Positions 26,440 to 40,429 of a DNA stretch of 64,000 nucleotides are shown here, piece after piece. This stretch comes from Macropodus opercularis (lineage: Eukaryota > Chordata > Actinopteri > Anabantiformes > Osphronemidae), in assembly GCA_030770545.1 (NCBI GenBank), contig CM061102.1, positions 13,012,501-13,076,500 of the forward strand. Reading direction: 5' to 3'. Each line of letters begins with the position of its first letter. Position 1 is the first letter of the stretch. A program made the translations under genes and the position numbers. The notes below the pieces were generated by a model, which did not search any database, was not told the origin of the DNA, and saw nothing but the letters and a program-made list of their open reading frames with translations.

Positions 26440-27230
26440 GAAAAAAGCCTTCTTTCCCTAAACTAGAAGCCTTTGTCTATCATATTACCACCACGTATGA
26501 GCTGCACACAAGGCTTGACCCAGTGTTAAGTGTCTGCGCTAAATTTCATTGCCTCCATGTACTGGAAGGCCTGCCAATATACTGGCACTGAATTCGTGGA
26601 GGAAAATAAATGGCAATAAAAAAGAGAAATGATAGGCCCTGCAAGCTGATAGGAGTGGGCTTTCTCTCTGCTGTCTTTTTTCCATAGCACTCTTTATTGA
26701 GGCTGCCCAGCTCAGGGAGCTGTGATTTGGCACACAAGCAGTGGCTTCACTTGGATGAGTCTCTGAAAGCCAATAGTGAAGTAATGACTGTGGAATCATG
26801 TAATTAATTGCACACAAATTTCGACAGTACGTGGTGATGAGCACTCAACTGGGCCGTTACAGTAGAAGGGTGGTACAGTACTTTTTGCCCCCTGCTCCCA
26901 CCCCCGTCTCAGTTTCCCAAAGCATTCTGGGAAGAAATCTTGTAACATTACTCCGCTTTGTGTCTGCTCTACATGGGAAATGTTAGAGCTCGGGGAATTG
27001 GAGATGCGTAAAGTGGGCAGGAAGGATATTACTGCCACACTGGTTACTATTACAAGATGTTTAGATATGATCTGAGAGAGTAGAGGTCCCTCGCCGCTTT
27101 TATATTCTCTCTCCCCCCACCGCACTTTCTCCACCTGCTCAGTTCATTATTAAATCTGGGAATTGTCCCCATAACTCAATACACCATACTACAGCATTAT
27201 ATGACCATTTGTGAGAAGGGAGAAGGGTGA
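26440..27230. promoter_or_regulatory. CNE-like block
   Basis: Unique sequence containing CTCTTTATTGAGGCTGCC, GTGAAGTAATGACTGTGG, CATGTAATTAATTGCACAC near 26798 and TCATTATTAAATCTGGGAATTG near 27144. Minus-strand ORFs of 101 and 112 codons overlap it but have no splice context or recognisable domains. Function is inferred from texture alone. Confidence 0.25.
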
Positions 27231-28774
27231 TTACGACGCAGGGCAGTGGATGGATGTTAAAAGCATATTGATTTGTCTGTAATGTCGTCATAGATCAGAG
27301 ATTTATGGCAATATATAAATGCAGCCACAAGCTCCAGTAGCCTCCAGCCTGTGGTGGAGGAAATGGAGTCCTTAGTATGACTGATGAGATCAAGGCATTG
27401 CTCTCAACCACGTTTTACCCCCCTCCTGTTGTCCCCCCCTCCAGCCTCTATTTCTCACTCCTCCTCTTCCTCCCAGGATGCTCTCACCCTGTGGCTGCTG
27501 TGATGACTTGTCCTCAGTGGCTCCATATCTTTGCTTTGGCTTCACATTCCAGCACAGAGGCTAGAAAAACCTTTTTCTGCACCCTGAGATAGGTCAGACG
27601 TGCTGCATTTGGCCTCACTGACCCCTGCCCTGCAAGGAAAATTATTCCTGCCAAGTTTTGCAGGGACCACAGTTGTGCAATGAAGAAACACAGCTTACAC
27701 ACCTAAGTACACGTTAAAACTACAGGCCCAGATGACTGCAAATGACATTTACTACAGGCAAAGAGAAAGCTTTAAATGTCATTTAATCACAGCAATGAAA
27801 GATCACACATTACAGGTTGTTTTCACACTAGAAGCCTGTGACATCTTTGCCACACACGGAGTGGGCCAAACAAATCTGGGGCAGTGGAAAGCAAGCGTCG
27901 ATGTTCCGTGACAGGTTTCGAGTATGGGTAGTAGAGGGGGATACGGGTCACAAGAAAGCCAGGCAGGGCTCCTGTCTGTGACACTTCCAGCAGCTGGGCC
28001 CCAGAGCCTGGCTATGCCGGCAGGCCAGCTCACATAACTACTGTCAGATATGACGCAGGGCCCGTTGTCGGCCCCCTCTAACACACCCCGAAGAGCCGTC
28101 CGCTCGTCTGGTCCGCAGAGGTTTTACATGATGAGGCTGATGTGATGCACAGCAGAGCCTGGAGGCCACATAATTAGTGACACTTCATGTTTGGCAGTGG
28201 CGTCTCTTAAGGCTAAACGAGAGCTCCTGTAGAAAGTAGTCAGACATTCCTAAAGTTGTTCATTTTTACTGCTGAGTCATGAAGCTCCCTAGCAATTTAA
28301 TAAGCTGCTATATAGACCTCTAAAGGTAACATAAAGAAGATATTCAATGTGTAGTCAGTGGAAGCCGGTGGGATTTGACAGTGCTGCAGGAAACAGACAA
28401 TTTATTATCAGCAGCACAGCCTAGGTAGAGGATTATCTATAAAACTTTCATGGTTCTCCCTCAGTGGCAAGCAGCCATAAAACTTCCCAAATGAGGGACT
28501 TGTTAATTTACTTGTTAAAGCAAATTAAAAATTTATAAGCGCTTTTAGGTAAATGAGATCCTCTTTTATTGCTGCCCTAGTGGGATTCTCTCTGCCAGAT
28601 CCTGAGAGGACAGGTTAGCTGTTCTGAAAGCCGCAGAAGAACAATAAAGGCTGTTAAAGTGTTCCAGGTTTATTACCGCCAAGCTCCGCAGCTGCTGTTG
28701 TGCGTAACTAAGGGAAACCAGGAGCTGATGGCTACAGAACCCCACTGAGGCTCGTACAGAAAACTGAGCCTCTG

Positions 28775-28794
28775 TTTTTTTTTTTTTTTTTTTT
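28775..28794. repeat. T20 homopolymer
   Basis: Twenty consecutive T. It could be the A-tail of an old minus-strand retroposon, but no body was recognised beside it. Confidence 0.9.
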
Positions 28795-29919
28795 AGATGA
28801 GGAATGGTGGTTGGGGGTGCAGTTGCTGGGGCAGAGCGATTGTATATAGCGCTGTTTAAAAAGACCTTTGTGGTTAGAAATGTTAGCAAGTCTACTTTTG
28901 TGCTTGATTGCATGGAGTCTGTGGAGCAGCCCTTGAGAATAGGTCAATACACTTGTAAAATTCCACTATGGCAACGCTGAGCACTTTTCAGTAAGTGAGA
29001 AAATAATTGACTCCACATGTTCAAGACAATGTTGAAATACTGTAGCTGTTCTAGTGTAGTTTAGGAGAAACTGGGTTAAACTGTGTGTTATCATCTTCAC
29101 TCTGGTCTGGGGTGTATCACATTATTTTTGTCCAATTCTGTGCTGTACATCCAACAACAATACTGAGAGTTGCAATGAGACTTTATGTTTTTATAATGTA
29201 GAAACATGACTTTTCTAAATAGTGTTTTGTGAAAAGTGTTGTGTGTGTGAATTAGCTTTCTGAATTTCATACTGCAGCTCCTATAATGCTTGCCTAAAGC
29301 CACCTGTAAAGAGCTTTATTTCAGTGTGACCTGCCACGTTAGTCTTGCATTGTGTGGTTCAAAAGGAATTGTCACCGAGGCGTGTGTGTGCGTTATCGTG
29401 CGTTTCATCGGGCCATTTTTGTTTTTCCGTTTTTGAGAAAATCGGTGTACGGTACCAATTGTTAAATGAGTCCTCACACTTGTGCGCCGAACCATTGAAC
29501 ACGCTGAGGTTTCAGCTCCTTTTGCGAAGCTTCATGCTGGCTTCTGATTGAAAACAGTTGTTTATTCTCTACTTCAGTAAATTCAGACTGGTAAAAGAGA
29601 CGAGGGGGGAAAAAACTTTATCCCCCAACATGGAACAGATTGCAAGAAAACAAGACCTCACTATGTGGAAATTAATGTCAGACGCACTTACTAGCAGTTT
29701 AAATGTTTTATTAGATGCTAATGTCTTGCTGTGTCTTTAATTGTTGTGAAATTGGTCTCTGGAATATTAAAACCATCTGTTTTTTTTATCTTCCAGCAGG
29801 GCCACTTTTCATTCAGACTGCACAGAAACCGTAAGGTCATTAAATAAATGCATCCACAACACTCAACCCAGTGATGTCTTTATGTTATTGCATTAGTACA
29901 GGACACCAGTTTGGGCATG

Positions 29920-30020
<101 letters not shown>

Positions 30021-30109
30021 CCAATCTCTCCACCTTAGACTTGTATGAAATTCATTAGAGTTCATTAAAGGAACCACAACTAACACTACGTTTTTAAAAA
30101 CTATAAAAA

Positions 30110-30500
30110 GATGGAGCGAGACTTGGATGTTGGTGATCACATCAGTGCTGTTACAGCAGAGGTCACAGAGACAGCCATCATACCCGCATACATGGATTTC
30201 TCATTTAGATTTATCATCAGACAGCGGGTCATTAAATTTCAGCTTCACTTTTTGATGGCGCTGACCACCAGCATTCCCTCCATTTGCTTAAGACGTCTAT
30301 TAATCACATCATAAAATGAAATAAATCCATCATCTGAACCTCCGAAAGGGGAGAGCAAATGAAAAAAGACACCATTCTCTGAAGTAATTTAAGGGAGCTC
30401 AGGGGGAAATTAAAGGGAACACGCTGAAGGATACGTTTTCAAATAGCTGTGTAATCAGGTCCCGAGCTATGTAATAGTCTTGAAAGATGAGCTGCTCTTT
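30110..30500. promoter_or_regulatory. CNE-like block
   Basis: Unique sequence immediately after the CA tract, with TTTAGATTTATCATCAGACAG, GGTCATTAAATTTCAGC, GTCTATTAATCACATCAT and AATGAAATAAATCCATCATC. Clustered TAAT/ATCA motifs give it enhancer-like texture. Conservation was not tested. Confidence 0.32.
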
Positions 30501-32020
30501 ATTGGAATGTCTTTATTAGACGTGTTCTTCAGACGTTACGCACAGTTAATTTTCAGCAAGAATCATGATTTCATGTGTACTTCGACTGATAAGCCAGAAT
30601 AGTTTCACTGCAGACACGTCTTCGTATTGGTCCCTTACAGTACTTTCTATATATTCTATTCTTGGTAAGAATCATATGAGTGATAACTCATCATATGAGT
30701 CACTATTTAGCAGGTGTCCAAGTTCTGTATTACCTGTGTGCACATACATAAATGACCCTCAGACCCACAATTATTATAGGTGAACATGTTTTCATAAAGG
30801 AACTGTATCCCTTGACCACTCTTAAAGGCAAGAGCGGCTGACATATTATTTCTCTTTAAAAAAAATATGTAAACCCCCCCTCAGACAAACAAGAAAGAGA
30901 GAAAATGTGCCCTGGTTTTTGTGGGAATACAATGTGTCGGAGGTAATTAGTGTTATCACAGCGCAGGGCGCTGCTGTGCATGCGTCCGTCCACATGCCAC
31001 ATTAGCTCCTGTGTGCTGTCCCAGCATTGTGTCACCACGTATAGTAGACATACGCTCAGGCGTCCCCAGTGCTCTTATCACTTCAGCACTGTGGCGGTTC
31101 CACGTGTCTCTCACTCATCATGCAGTAAGGAACAGAATTCCTTTCACGCCACTAATGGCTACAGAAAAGAGAGCGTTTTCATTTTAATTATCTGCTTAAC
31201 TCAAGGGTTCTTTTGGTGTGTGCCCCCCCCCCACCTTGTGTCCTTTCATTGTGCTAAATGATGGCACATACCTGAAAGGATAACACTGTAAGGGAAGTAG
31301 AAGAGAAACACAATGTGGGTCTGTCTCTTCTCACCAGAGCAGGAGAGAGGGGGGAACAGAATGCCATCGCTTTCTAGTCCAAGGTCTTTACTGGTGCTTT
31401 TCCTACTGAGGGGCAGAGCAGCCAGTTACTGCACTGTCCCATAAAGCCAGCTTTGTGTGTGCTTTGAAATGAAACCTGCAGTGTTTGTCTGGTCTGGAAG
31501 GAGCAGCATGAGAGCGTCAGAGAACATCAAATGCAGACTTGGACAGGGAGTGCAAACCCCACCTCTTTCCTCTCAGCTTCGCACTCCCACGAGTCTTTTA
31601 TTGTTCTCCAGATTTTCAAGGGCCTCAGATGGCTACAGATTGGCACATCCTACTCTTTATTCTCATCATTTAGCTGCGTCTCAGAGTTTCTACGGGATGA
31701 CACTAGATGAGCTCCTGCTGCCTCAGCATGTGGTGTCTACTTGGAAAGGATAGTGGCTTCATTTGAAGGTGCTGGAGGGGTCTTTGTCCCTGTTCTCTAT
31801 ATCGTGGGCTGAGAGGAGCTTCATACTGCGAGATCAGATGGCGTCTATCATTGGCAAGCAGAGTGATGGGCACTGAATAGACTCAGAAACATGACAGATT
31901 TACAGAGACAGCACTGTATCTCCTGCCAGTTCTCACATATTCATGAAGCGATTGCTGTGGGATGCCTTCCCTAGCCAGCATTATTCGTGTAGGGCTTTAA
32001 ACTGCTCCGTTTTGCTTCAC
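30501..32020 (+). other. Intronic sequence upstream of auts2 exon 4
   Basis: No further exon was seen. It includes a pair of TCATATGAGT direct repeats 19 bp apart (30672-30700) and a short C run near 31222. The frame open at 31457-31753 lacks acceptor and donor signals. Confidence 0.5.
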
Positions 32021-32060
32021 AATGTTAACTCTTGGTCTCCTTGTGTGTTGTGTCTTGCAG
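32021..32060 (+). promoter_or_regulatory. auts2: Splice acceptor region of auts2 exon 4
   Basis: A branch-point-like GTTAACT lies at 32024-32030, with the likely branch A at 32028, 33 nt before the exon. It is followed by a T-rich, pyrimidine-biased tract and the terminal TTGCAG. No AG dinucleotide lies between the putative branch point and the acceptor, as expected for a functional site. Confidence 0.75.
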
Positions 32061-32162
32061 CTGAAACCAGGGCAGAACAACTGTAAGGACAGCGACAGTG
32101 AGAGTGTAAGCGGGAAGTCCAAGCCTTCGTTCAGGAGCAGCTCCAGAGACAGACTGACAGAC
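32061..32162 (+). CDS. auts2: auts2 coding exon (equivalent of human AUTS2 exon 4)
   Basis: This exon encodes 34 residues, starting LKPGQNNCKDSDSESVSGK and ending SSSRDRLTD. From memory of human AUTS2, the corresponding exon is also 34 codons with about 25 identical positions, including LKPGQN, DSDSES, RSSSR and the final D. The paralogue FBRSL1 matches much less well. Seen directly: a TGTCTTGCAG acceptor before the first codon, a GAC|GTGAGT donor after the last, and phase 0 at both ends, so skipping its 102 nt would keep the frame. The peptide is hydrophilic and serine-rich, with an acidic SDSE stretch resembling a casein kinase 2 site and a basic RSSSR stretch; it is probably disordered. 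Known for the family: AUTS2 is a nuclear protein that joins a PCGF5-containing PRC1 complex with CK2 and p300 and activates transcription, and it has a cytoplasmic role in Rac1 signalling. The auts2a and auts2b paralogues cannot be separated from this exon alone. Confidence 0.92.
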
Positions 32163-34169
32163 GTGAGTACACTTCAGTCGTTCTTATGTCCATGTGTGTC
32201 CACAGCCTGACATCTGCTAAAAAGTATTAAAAACCTGGGTTTAGCATTGTAAAAATAAACATTTATTTGCAAAGACTGAAGATTAAGCAAAAGTTATTAA
32301 CTGGAAAAAGAAGAGAAAATCAGAATGCTTGTTTAATTTACAAGCAGCTGTGATAGTAAGTTATATATGATTGTTGTAAAGTTAGTTTTTCACTGTTTGT
32401 GTATTTAAATAAAATAATTTTTATGAAACCACATTTAAATTGACAATTATCTCTTATTAATGAAAGAAACATGGGATTACCCCTTTGTAAACAGGTAAAC
32501 TAATAGACAGGCTTACTGTACACTTCACTACTGTTGTGGGCGAGGTGAAGGTCGACGTTACAGGTGTGGCTGTGTCCGTGTGCCCTGAAACGCTATTCCA
32601 AGACATGAAGTGAGCGCGCCGAAGAGATGCCAAACATCCGACCCTGCTCTTTGATCTGTGTGGCAAATCTACAGTGAAGCGATCAGATATCTGGCCATAA
32701 TTAAAACCGTCAGCTGGGAAGCAAGCTAGTCTTTGAGAAAGACATGGCCAGATAACTGAAGCAAAACGGATTCTGCGTGTAGCTTTATGATGCTCGACTA
32801 GGCATGAAATTAAATAAGTAATGTGATGTTGACAACAGAAGTTGAAATGATGCTCGCTGATTTCTGTTAGGTTGCACTATGGTGTGTGTGTGAGCAGTAG
32901 TATAGACGGTGGCGTGAACTAACCTATGGATGCCTAATAGGTTTGACTGCAACAGAAGTAGCTTTAATCTACATTTGATTAAAGTGGTGGAATTACCAGA
33001 AGAATGCAAACGGTCCTTTATCTGTCGGTCTCTTTAGGTTCTACAAAGCTTTGCGTCGTAATGTGACTGCACTGTGACAGAAGGGCTGTATGTTCTTGCA
33101 ACTCTCTCTATAAAGTGACATTTTAGCCCCTCAGTACACTCCAGTGTTTCGAGAGAACAGATACCCTGGTTCTCCCTGCTGCCGTACGTCTGGTCAAGAC
33201 ACCCCTGAGTGCGCCTTCACAAGAGCCTCTGAAAGCTTGGCAGCATGAAGACATGACTTTTAGGGTCCAATGTCACTTTAGATTGTCCAGCTGTGAGAGG
33301 TTTTGTCTTTAGTGCCCATCATTCCTGAACAAGCCCCCCACCAGTCATGTTGTGAAAGCCCAGTCACAAGAGGTGCACGTCAAACTTTTGTAGCTGAGGT
33401 TTCTTTGCAACACTGAAAAGATGTAACAGAAAATCAGAAAATGGGGAAAATTCTCATGACCTTCTCTCCAGTATATGTATCATAAATTATCCTATACACA
33501 CTATAAAATATTCCTGTAGTTGAAGGTTGACTGATGCCCAGGTGATCATCTCGTAGTTCATGTGCTTGTTCTAGTGAAATGTTACTACTTGGGTTGTAAC
33601 AACACACAATGGAGCTGCTCATGCCGTTGAACTGCACAGAGATGCTCCCTCACCATGTGAAAACAAAGAGTCCAAGTCGGTCGTTAGTACCAGGGAGCAG
33701 TGTGAAACCGGAGCAAGCTTTGACCCGGTCTGTTCATTAGACCAACGGTTCGCTAATGGTTTTCGCTGTCGTACTCCCTTCCCTTCGTGGAGCGAATGCG
33801 CTCTGATGAAGCAGATGAACTCAGCTTGCCGACCTGGCACTGGATGGCACAGAGAGAGAGAGAGGCCAGAAGAGGTCAGGCCTGGCAACCTCCTCTCTGT
33901 CTCCCTTCTTTCCACCTCACTCCATCCTGCCAGCTCATTAAGGCCTACAAATGGCACATCAGCTCAGCTGTGCAGCTTTGCCTCAACCCCAAACCCCAAC
34001 TAAATTGGCAGGCTTAGCTGTATTTGCTCTGAAGCACTGGGTTCCCTTTTGGTTCGTTTGAAGCCGACATGGCAGCCACCCCCTACATCCCCCACTACAC
34101 TCCACCCCTTCAGTCTGGGTGGCAGGCATTCAGGCAGGCAGCAGTCCTGAGCAGAGGGAGGCTGCTGGA

Positions 34170-34560
34170 TCAGGGAGGGCGGGAGGCTTGGGATGAATCA
34201 CTCCCGTTTAGTCTCTGCGGCAAGGGGTGAAATGCCATCATTACCCGGCTGCCTATCAAATAAATTGGCAATTATGGGCCTGGGATTGCAAGTAAACAGC
34301 ATGTTGCTGCTTTTTTTTCACCCAAGGCTCTTGATGAGAGGCGGGTGCAATAGAGAGAGAGGCTTGGGAGTACTGGGTCAGAGCCCGCCAGTCAGCGTTA
34401 GCCAGCCTGATGAGAGGCACAAGAGGAAGGCTATAATGAATGCACCTCGATATTTCAGTAGCCACTTTCCAGTCAGCCCAAGCTTCCTTTCCGGCTCGGC
34501 TATAGCTGTTCTGTTGAGTCCGCTGACACCTCTGTGGTAACCCCTGCTGTAACACGGTTT
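34170..34560. promoter_or_regulatory. CNE-like block
   Basis: Unique sequence with GGGATGAATCACTCCC, GCCATCATTACCCGGC, TATCAAATAAATTGGCAATTATGG and TATAATGAATGCACC. The mix of TAAT cores and complex flanks is typical of developmental non-coding elements. ORFs of about 100 codons on both strands lack splice context. Confidence 0.27.
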
Positions 34561-35079
34561 AATGATTTGTGCATTGTTCTGCTAAAATTCGTTATAACAC
34601 AATTACTGATGACATGTTGCCGGTGTCACTCCAGAATGCGAGGCCTTCTGAGATTGAAACATGGAACACTTTGGCTCCTGACATCCATACTTGCTTGTCC
34701 TGGCTCCTCTTACACGAGAATGTTTTCTTGCGGTGAGCCCTTTGAAGCTCGTTTTGTAATGAGGCATCTGGAAGTGATATTGTTAAAATTCAAGCACATC
34801 ATCTTTCTTTGCTTTTGAAGCGGTTTCAGCCCAAACACAGCTAAACACAGCTCTCTCTTCTGCATAGTAAAACTGAAATCAGTTATTACTGGCTTTCTGA
34901 TGAAAACCTTCCCAGCACATTCAAAATTGTGTGCGCATGTGGTTAATCCATTTGAGATACTGAAATTATAGCTTTTGGAGACTGATTAATGCCATAAACT
35001 ATATTTATTGTTGTAAAGACCACTATTATGATTAAATGTGCTGGAACGTATTTCTGCTGTCCAAGTGCTTGTGTAATGT

Positions 35080-36110
35080 GACCAGTCTGCTATACCCATT
35101 CCACCTCCTCAGTACATTCTCCAATTATTTCCTGACACTCGGATGTAAATGAGGTCGCAGTCCCCCTACATGTCCAGATATGCTGGCCAATTTGCTCTGA
35201 CACAGAACTTGTAATTGCTTGCATCAATTATCCGTCTCTCTCTCACTGCCTCTCAATAATTTGAAATGTTTCCTATTAGTGACAAGCATTTAGATATGGA
35301 AGTAGGAATGTTGTACCTATAATTAGCTCATTATGAGGGGATCGTACCCTTTGCCGAGGCCCCGGCGTGTGCAGAGCCACAGCGTAAAATACGTAGCAGA
35401 TGCGACACAGGGTCTGCGTTTCTGGCTTTTTAATAGCTTTTTAGCAGTCTTGTAATTAAGTCTGTTGCTACTTGTCAATAATAAGGATGGACTGACACCT
35501 GGCAGTTGACTGGTTCCCCCAGCAATAACACATCACAGGGAGGTGTGCAGATAAGGAGATGGCGATGGTATTTAGTATTAATATAAAAAATGTAAATGTG
35601 TCAAAACGCAAGGTTTTAACGCGGTGACTCATGCTTTGAGTCCTTCCATCTGGGGTTTTGTAGAAAAAGTTGTAGAACATTTTTCCACTGGCTGTCTACG
35701 GCACAGTTCAAAGCCTGTGTGCCGGTGAAGAGGTCACAATGAAAACCTCCCTCCGTATTTTTCCTCAGCCGTTATGCCAGCTTGCCAAGATGATCCAGTC
35801 TCGAGATCCTTTGAATTGCTAGCACCTTTAACTCTAAATCTTCCTGATGAATAGGTTGTCTCCCAGGAAGTGGCCGAACATGCTGATTACCACCCCAGGC
35901 CCTTCAAATCAAGACCTCTTCTTTCATTTCTCCTTCCATTTTTTTAACAGCCTAAAGTCGCTATGTCAGGAACAGACTGTGACACTTTGTGACAAGGTTT
36001 TCAGGCAAAATTACGCTTCGCCTCCATCATTCTGCCAGTACCCCAACAGCCGAATGTCCGTCAGGGGCCTGGGAGAGGTCCCGCCGGACGGCTTGTCACT
36101 GCAGGTGCTG
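35080..36110. promoter_or_regulatory. CNE-like block
   Basis: A long repeat-free stretch with TCCAATTATTTCC, ACTTGTAATTGCTTGC, GCATCAATTATCCG, CTATAATTAGCTCATTATG near 35318 and TCTTGTAATTAAGTC near 35449. The density of TAATTA-type sites is well above the surroundings by eye. The coding potential of the 101-codon ORF at 35847-36152 is unsupported. Confidence 0.3.
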
Positions 36111-39100
36111 GGGGCACGCCTGCCTACCTGCCTGCTGTATGTTCAAGTGTAACCCAGGCTTGTGTTCACTACTCTGCAGATATATAATTGGAATGGGAGA
36201 AGCGCACAGTAATTGTGTGCATTGACCTTTGAGCAGCCCTCAGGTTGAGGAACTGAGGGCTCAGGACACAGCTCTAACTTATCTCAGCTAATTATTTACC
36301 GCAGCAAGAGGCCTTCAACACAAAATGCGAGGAATCAAAGAACATTGTGACCTTTACTGTACTTATGTTATTGTGAAACGTAAGACTCTTTATCTGCTGA
36401 AACCGATACAGAGGGAGATCGGTGTGGTAAATACTGTTCAAGCTAATGCTGACTGAATGCAGCCCCTCAGATAAATCTATTCTCATGGAAGATTAATGGA
36501 GTGGAGGAGTGGTGTTGAATGTCATTGTTGAAGGTTGAAAGTATTGAGTGCCTGAATCTTATCCATATGTTTTCAGGAATGACATAAATAGGCTCAGTCG
36601 GAATCCATTCTGACTTATCAAGCTTAGACCAGTGCCAGAGCCATGCAATACTTGCCAAGTATTGAGGCTCTCAGGCTTCCAATAACAAATCCCATTCCAC
36701 ATAATTTCCAGTGAAACTGGCCATGGCCATACGCCGCCACCCTGTTTTTGCTTTTGCCATGCATCCCATAGCTCTTGGCTACGTATTACTTCCGCATTCC
36801 CTGTAACCCGACCCTGTAGCCCCAATTTTTGATGTCATACCAGGCCCTGGCAAGGGAGTCTCTCCTCTCTTTGTTCCAGTCTTTTCAGCATGGAGGCTGT
36901 TCCGGTGGAGTAAGTTGAATAAGTGGAGCCCGGAGGAATCTCTACAAAGGTCTCACTCTGATTGGATGCATGCAGAGCCCAAGGAGAGAACGGCGGTTGC
37001 CATAGCAATGAGAGCAATGTGGGAACTGGCTCCACGAAGGAGAAAGGGGAAGTGGTGCTTTCTTTTGTGTTGGGAGGTCTTCATTGACTAACATTCCTCT
37101 TTATGAGTACACACTGCCAACATGTGTGTAAACACAAATATGCAAAGCCACATGAACAATATTACATGCACCTTTTTACCCCCCAAAGAGAAGCCAGGCT
37201 AGAGTGCATACTTCAATCACAATAGCCTGGTGGGGGTGTACTCAGGCCCAAGCTGGGAGCCAGAGAAAACACAATCAGACACACCAGGAGTCCAGAACTG
37301 TCTCCTCCTCATAAACATGATTAGTGGCCATTCACTGCTACATATCACTTACCTCTCCTGAGCCAACAAATCATCCCTACCCTCTCTACTGACTCATTAC
37401 AGCAACTAGAAACAAAGCAGTGACAGAAATATCCTTCTGTTTGAGATCTTTCATTTGTTGTTGTTGTTTTGTTTGCTTGTTTTTTTAAACTCTTAAAAAA
37501 AACCTATAATATTTGGGCCACATATTTATGAAGTGATCCAAACCCCTCTAATGAGCATATGTTTGTATATTTGTTATGCAGTATATGTGAATCCCTGGGG
37601 TGTTTATTTTTGTAGATGAGATTTTAGCTTCAAGGTATACAGTAGGAGCTGTGTGGGAGGGTTAGGTTTCTATGTTTCTCTTGTGTTAAATCTTGGGTGA
37701 CTTTTTGAAGGGCACACGGGGTTGAGAATGTTGTATGGGGATTACACAGCAAGACCAAGTACTTTCTACAGGCCGAACAGCGCAGATTGAGATAACAATA
37801 CTTACAGTGCTGTAGAACATAAGTACAGTATTACTCCACTGTATTGTATTGCATGCCTGTAATATTTGTATAGATTTGTAACTCTCAACAGAAGTAGCTG
37901 CTGGACTACAGCAGCCACAGCTTGTAATGACAGTAGTCTGGGTGTGTCTGGTCGCTGACAGCTCTTCAAACGCTACTGACAGAGAGAGAACATCTGGCTG
38001 ATGGAAAGATGCATACAAACATCCTCACAGCAAATACAGCAACTTAAAAAGCATCCATTTAGATCTTCAGTGTGCAAATAAACAGCAGACATAGAAAATG
38101 TGATTATTGGCTTCAATATTAAAATGAAAAGAATGGACAATATGGATACAAAAATACACTCTTAGTACATCGTTAATGACCAATCTGCAGTCATTTCAGT
38201 CTTTTACCCCTTTGTCGTGAACTCGCTCTGCGCTGGATGAAGAGAATAGCAGATGGGTAAAGCTGTACACTTCCAGTCGCACAATGTTCTGCTCATATTA
38301 TGTTTTGCATGTGCTTTGGATTGAGCCCATGGTTTTGCTTTTGACAGGCTCCACTTTGTAAACACTGCATTAAAGCCAGTCTTTTCCTCTCGTGCTAGAG
38401 AAGGGCATGTTCTCTCTTATTCAAGGCCTGAGCATCTGACAGGATTACCGTGAGACACTGGATGTCACAACACTTCCATTTGAGAAGCCAGTGCAATTTC
38501 CCTTAAACCACAAGGCAACAGTGCCAACAATAAATAAATAAATAGATACTGTAGATATATGGACAGACAGACCCATAGATATACCAACACAGAGAGATAG
38601 TGCCGTTGCAGTAGATTATTCCAGAGACATTATTTCCCTCAAGTCATGGGCTTAAGTCAAATTTGGAAGAGAAATGAAATTGCCAGCAGTGAAAAACCAG
38701 ACTAGGTAGGAGTTCATGAGTAGAGAAATAACATTTTCATTTGCTTCTGCCCCAGTGGGAGACGAGCAGTCTTTCAGTAAATAGAGACAGCTATGAGAAA
38801 TGGTTATTTTTGGTCGGCGGGATATTGTTTTAACGCGCACTTATCCGTCTGCAATCTAGATATCGGGCCCGGGAATCCGCAGGATGGCCATTGTACTGTT
38901 GTCTTTATGGCACACAAGTGTTGGCCCTGTCTTGCGTCCAATTGCCTCTGTTAGTGTTCCATTTCCTCCAGAGTTGCAGGCCTATATGTGGTCTTTTTGT
39001 AAACCTCCCTTTGTTAAGAACAGCCAGCTGATGCTTCCCTTTTTGATATTCAGTTGTTTTTTTGGACTTCAGTGATTTAAAATGAAAAATTCAATCCAGC

Positions 39101-39800
39101 CTCGTCAGATTGTCATCTGAGGAGACACAGCCACACAGTGTTGTTTATTCCCCTGTAAAGTAATACATAGCGTGTTCTACTTTTAACAGGGCTCGGTTAG
39201 AGGTGTCTGCTTTAGTAGATCTTTTTTACCATGACCACAGTGTCCATCCACAGTACAACACATTTTCAGTTTGCCCAAATCAGTGTATCACAATCCTTTT
39301 TTTTTTTCTTATGTTCTCCATAAACATGTGTCGCATACTTTGTCTTTGTCTCGGTCATTTATTGCATTTATCCATTTCACAGGAGGCGTGTAATTCTGTG
39401 TGCATTTCCAACAACGCTGCACATTCATTCATTTGGATGAATGGCCTTGCTGTGTCACTGGTGTATTATCTGGTTTCAAAGACACAGTCAGGGGAATATT
39501 GGGGGATTACTTCCAATTTCACAAAGTGCATCTGTCACCTCCTGTGTGATGTCTGATCGATGACTGCTGAAGTTATTTATGTGGTGAATAACAATTCATG
39601 ATTAATCTGCAAGAGCAGAGCTTTGATCCAGAGCTGTCAGCAGTGATGTACTCTCAGGTGATTATGTCTACTTCCAGTCATCCACTATCAGCCAACACAT
39701 AAAGCACTTGTCACACGGCCCATTGTGATTATGGTTGATATTGACACAAGAATTGAATAAATATACACAGTAAGAAGATTAGTGCTTCCCAAGAGGCATT

Positions 39801-39814
39801 CCGCCCCCTGCTAT
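39801..39814 (-). promoter_or_regulatory. CTCF-like core motif
   Basis: CCGCCCCCTGCTAT reads ATAGCAGGGGGCGG on the minus strand, a near-ideal match to the CTCF core. Motif match only. Confidence 0.33.
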
Positions 39815-40429
39815 ATTCATCTCTGATGAGACGCACTCAGGGTCTTGAGAGACTTGTTCTCTGCAGCCAGACCACATCCCTGTGTGATCAAGATGAATCT
39901 GCTGACCATCACAAATGGAACTGGAGCGTGGGTAAAGTTGCACTTAGATGTTCTGTTAGGAATGTATTTTGAATTCTGTCTTGACGTGTTATAGCCCCAT
40001 AACCTAAACAATAGGCCACAGAAAAGTTGTGCCTCCATCTTTTTATAAGTTCCAGTATTATCCATCCATAATCAAAACCTCAGTTCTGTCTCCATCTTCA
40101 TCATCTGCCCATATTTCATTCGTGACAGAATGGGAATAATTTCCAACTGAGAGAATGTGGCCTTATGTAATAGATGTTTGCTTGCAGGACGATTAAAGCT
40201 GGACAGTACTACAGTATAACACAGTGGATTCCAATCCAGTCCTCCAGCTGCACTACCCTTCTTGTTTTCCAACTATTCCTCCCTCCACAACTGATGAGCA
40301 GTGGCGCCTAAGACAACAACACATTCCTAAATAAAAAATGTCTGCATGATTTTTTCATGTACCCATGTTTTCCTTTGTCTTTACTAGTTCACCTGTAACA
40401 GCGCAGCAGGGGTGTAAAATCTCCCATAA

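Larger units (their letters stand above)
32163..39800 (+). other. auts2: auts2 intron 4, first part
   Basis: It begins with the donor GTGAGT of the exon ending at 32162. No other exon with convincing splice sites was found; the next expected auts2 exon, with a GYFCDSDSD-like motif, was looked for and not seen. The content is unique sequence with CNE-like stretches (see 34170 and 35080), short A/T-rich tracts and a TAAA repeat near 38531. Confidence 0.6.

Noticed and set aside
30672..30700. TCATATGAGT direct repeats 19 bp apart
   Set aside because: Short and partly palindromic because CATATG is self-complementary; not enough to call an element.
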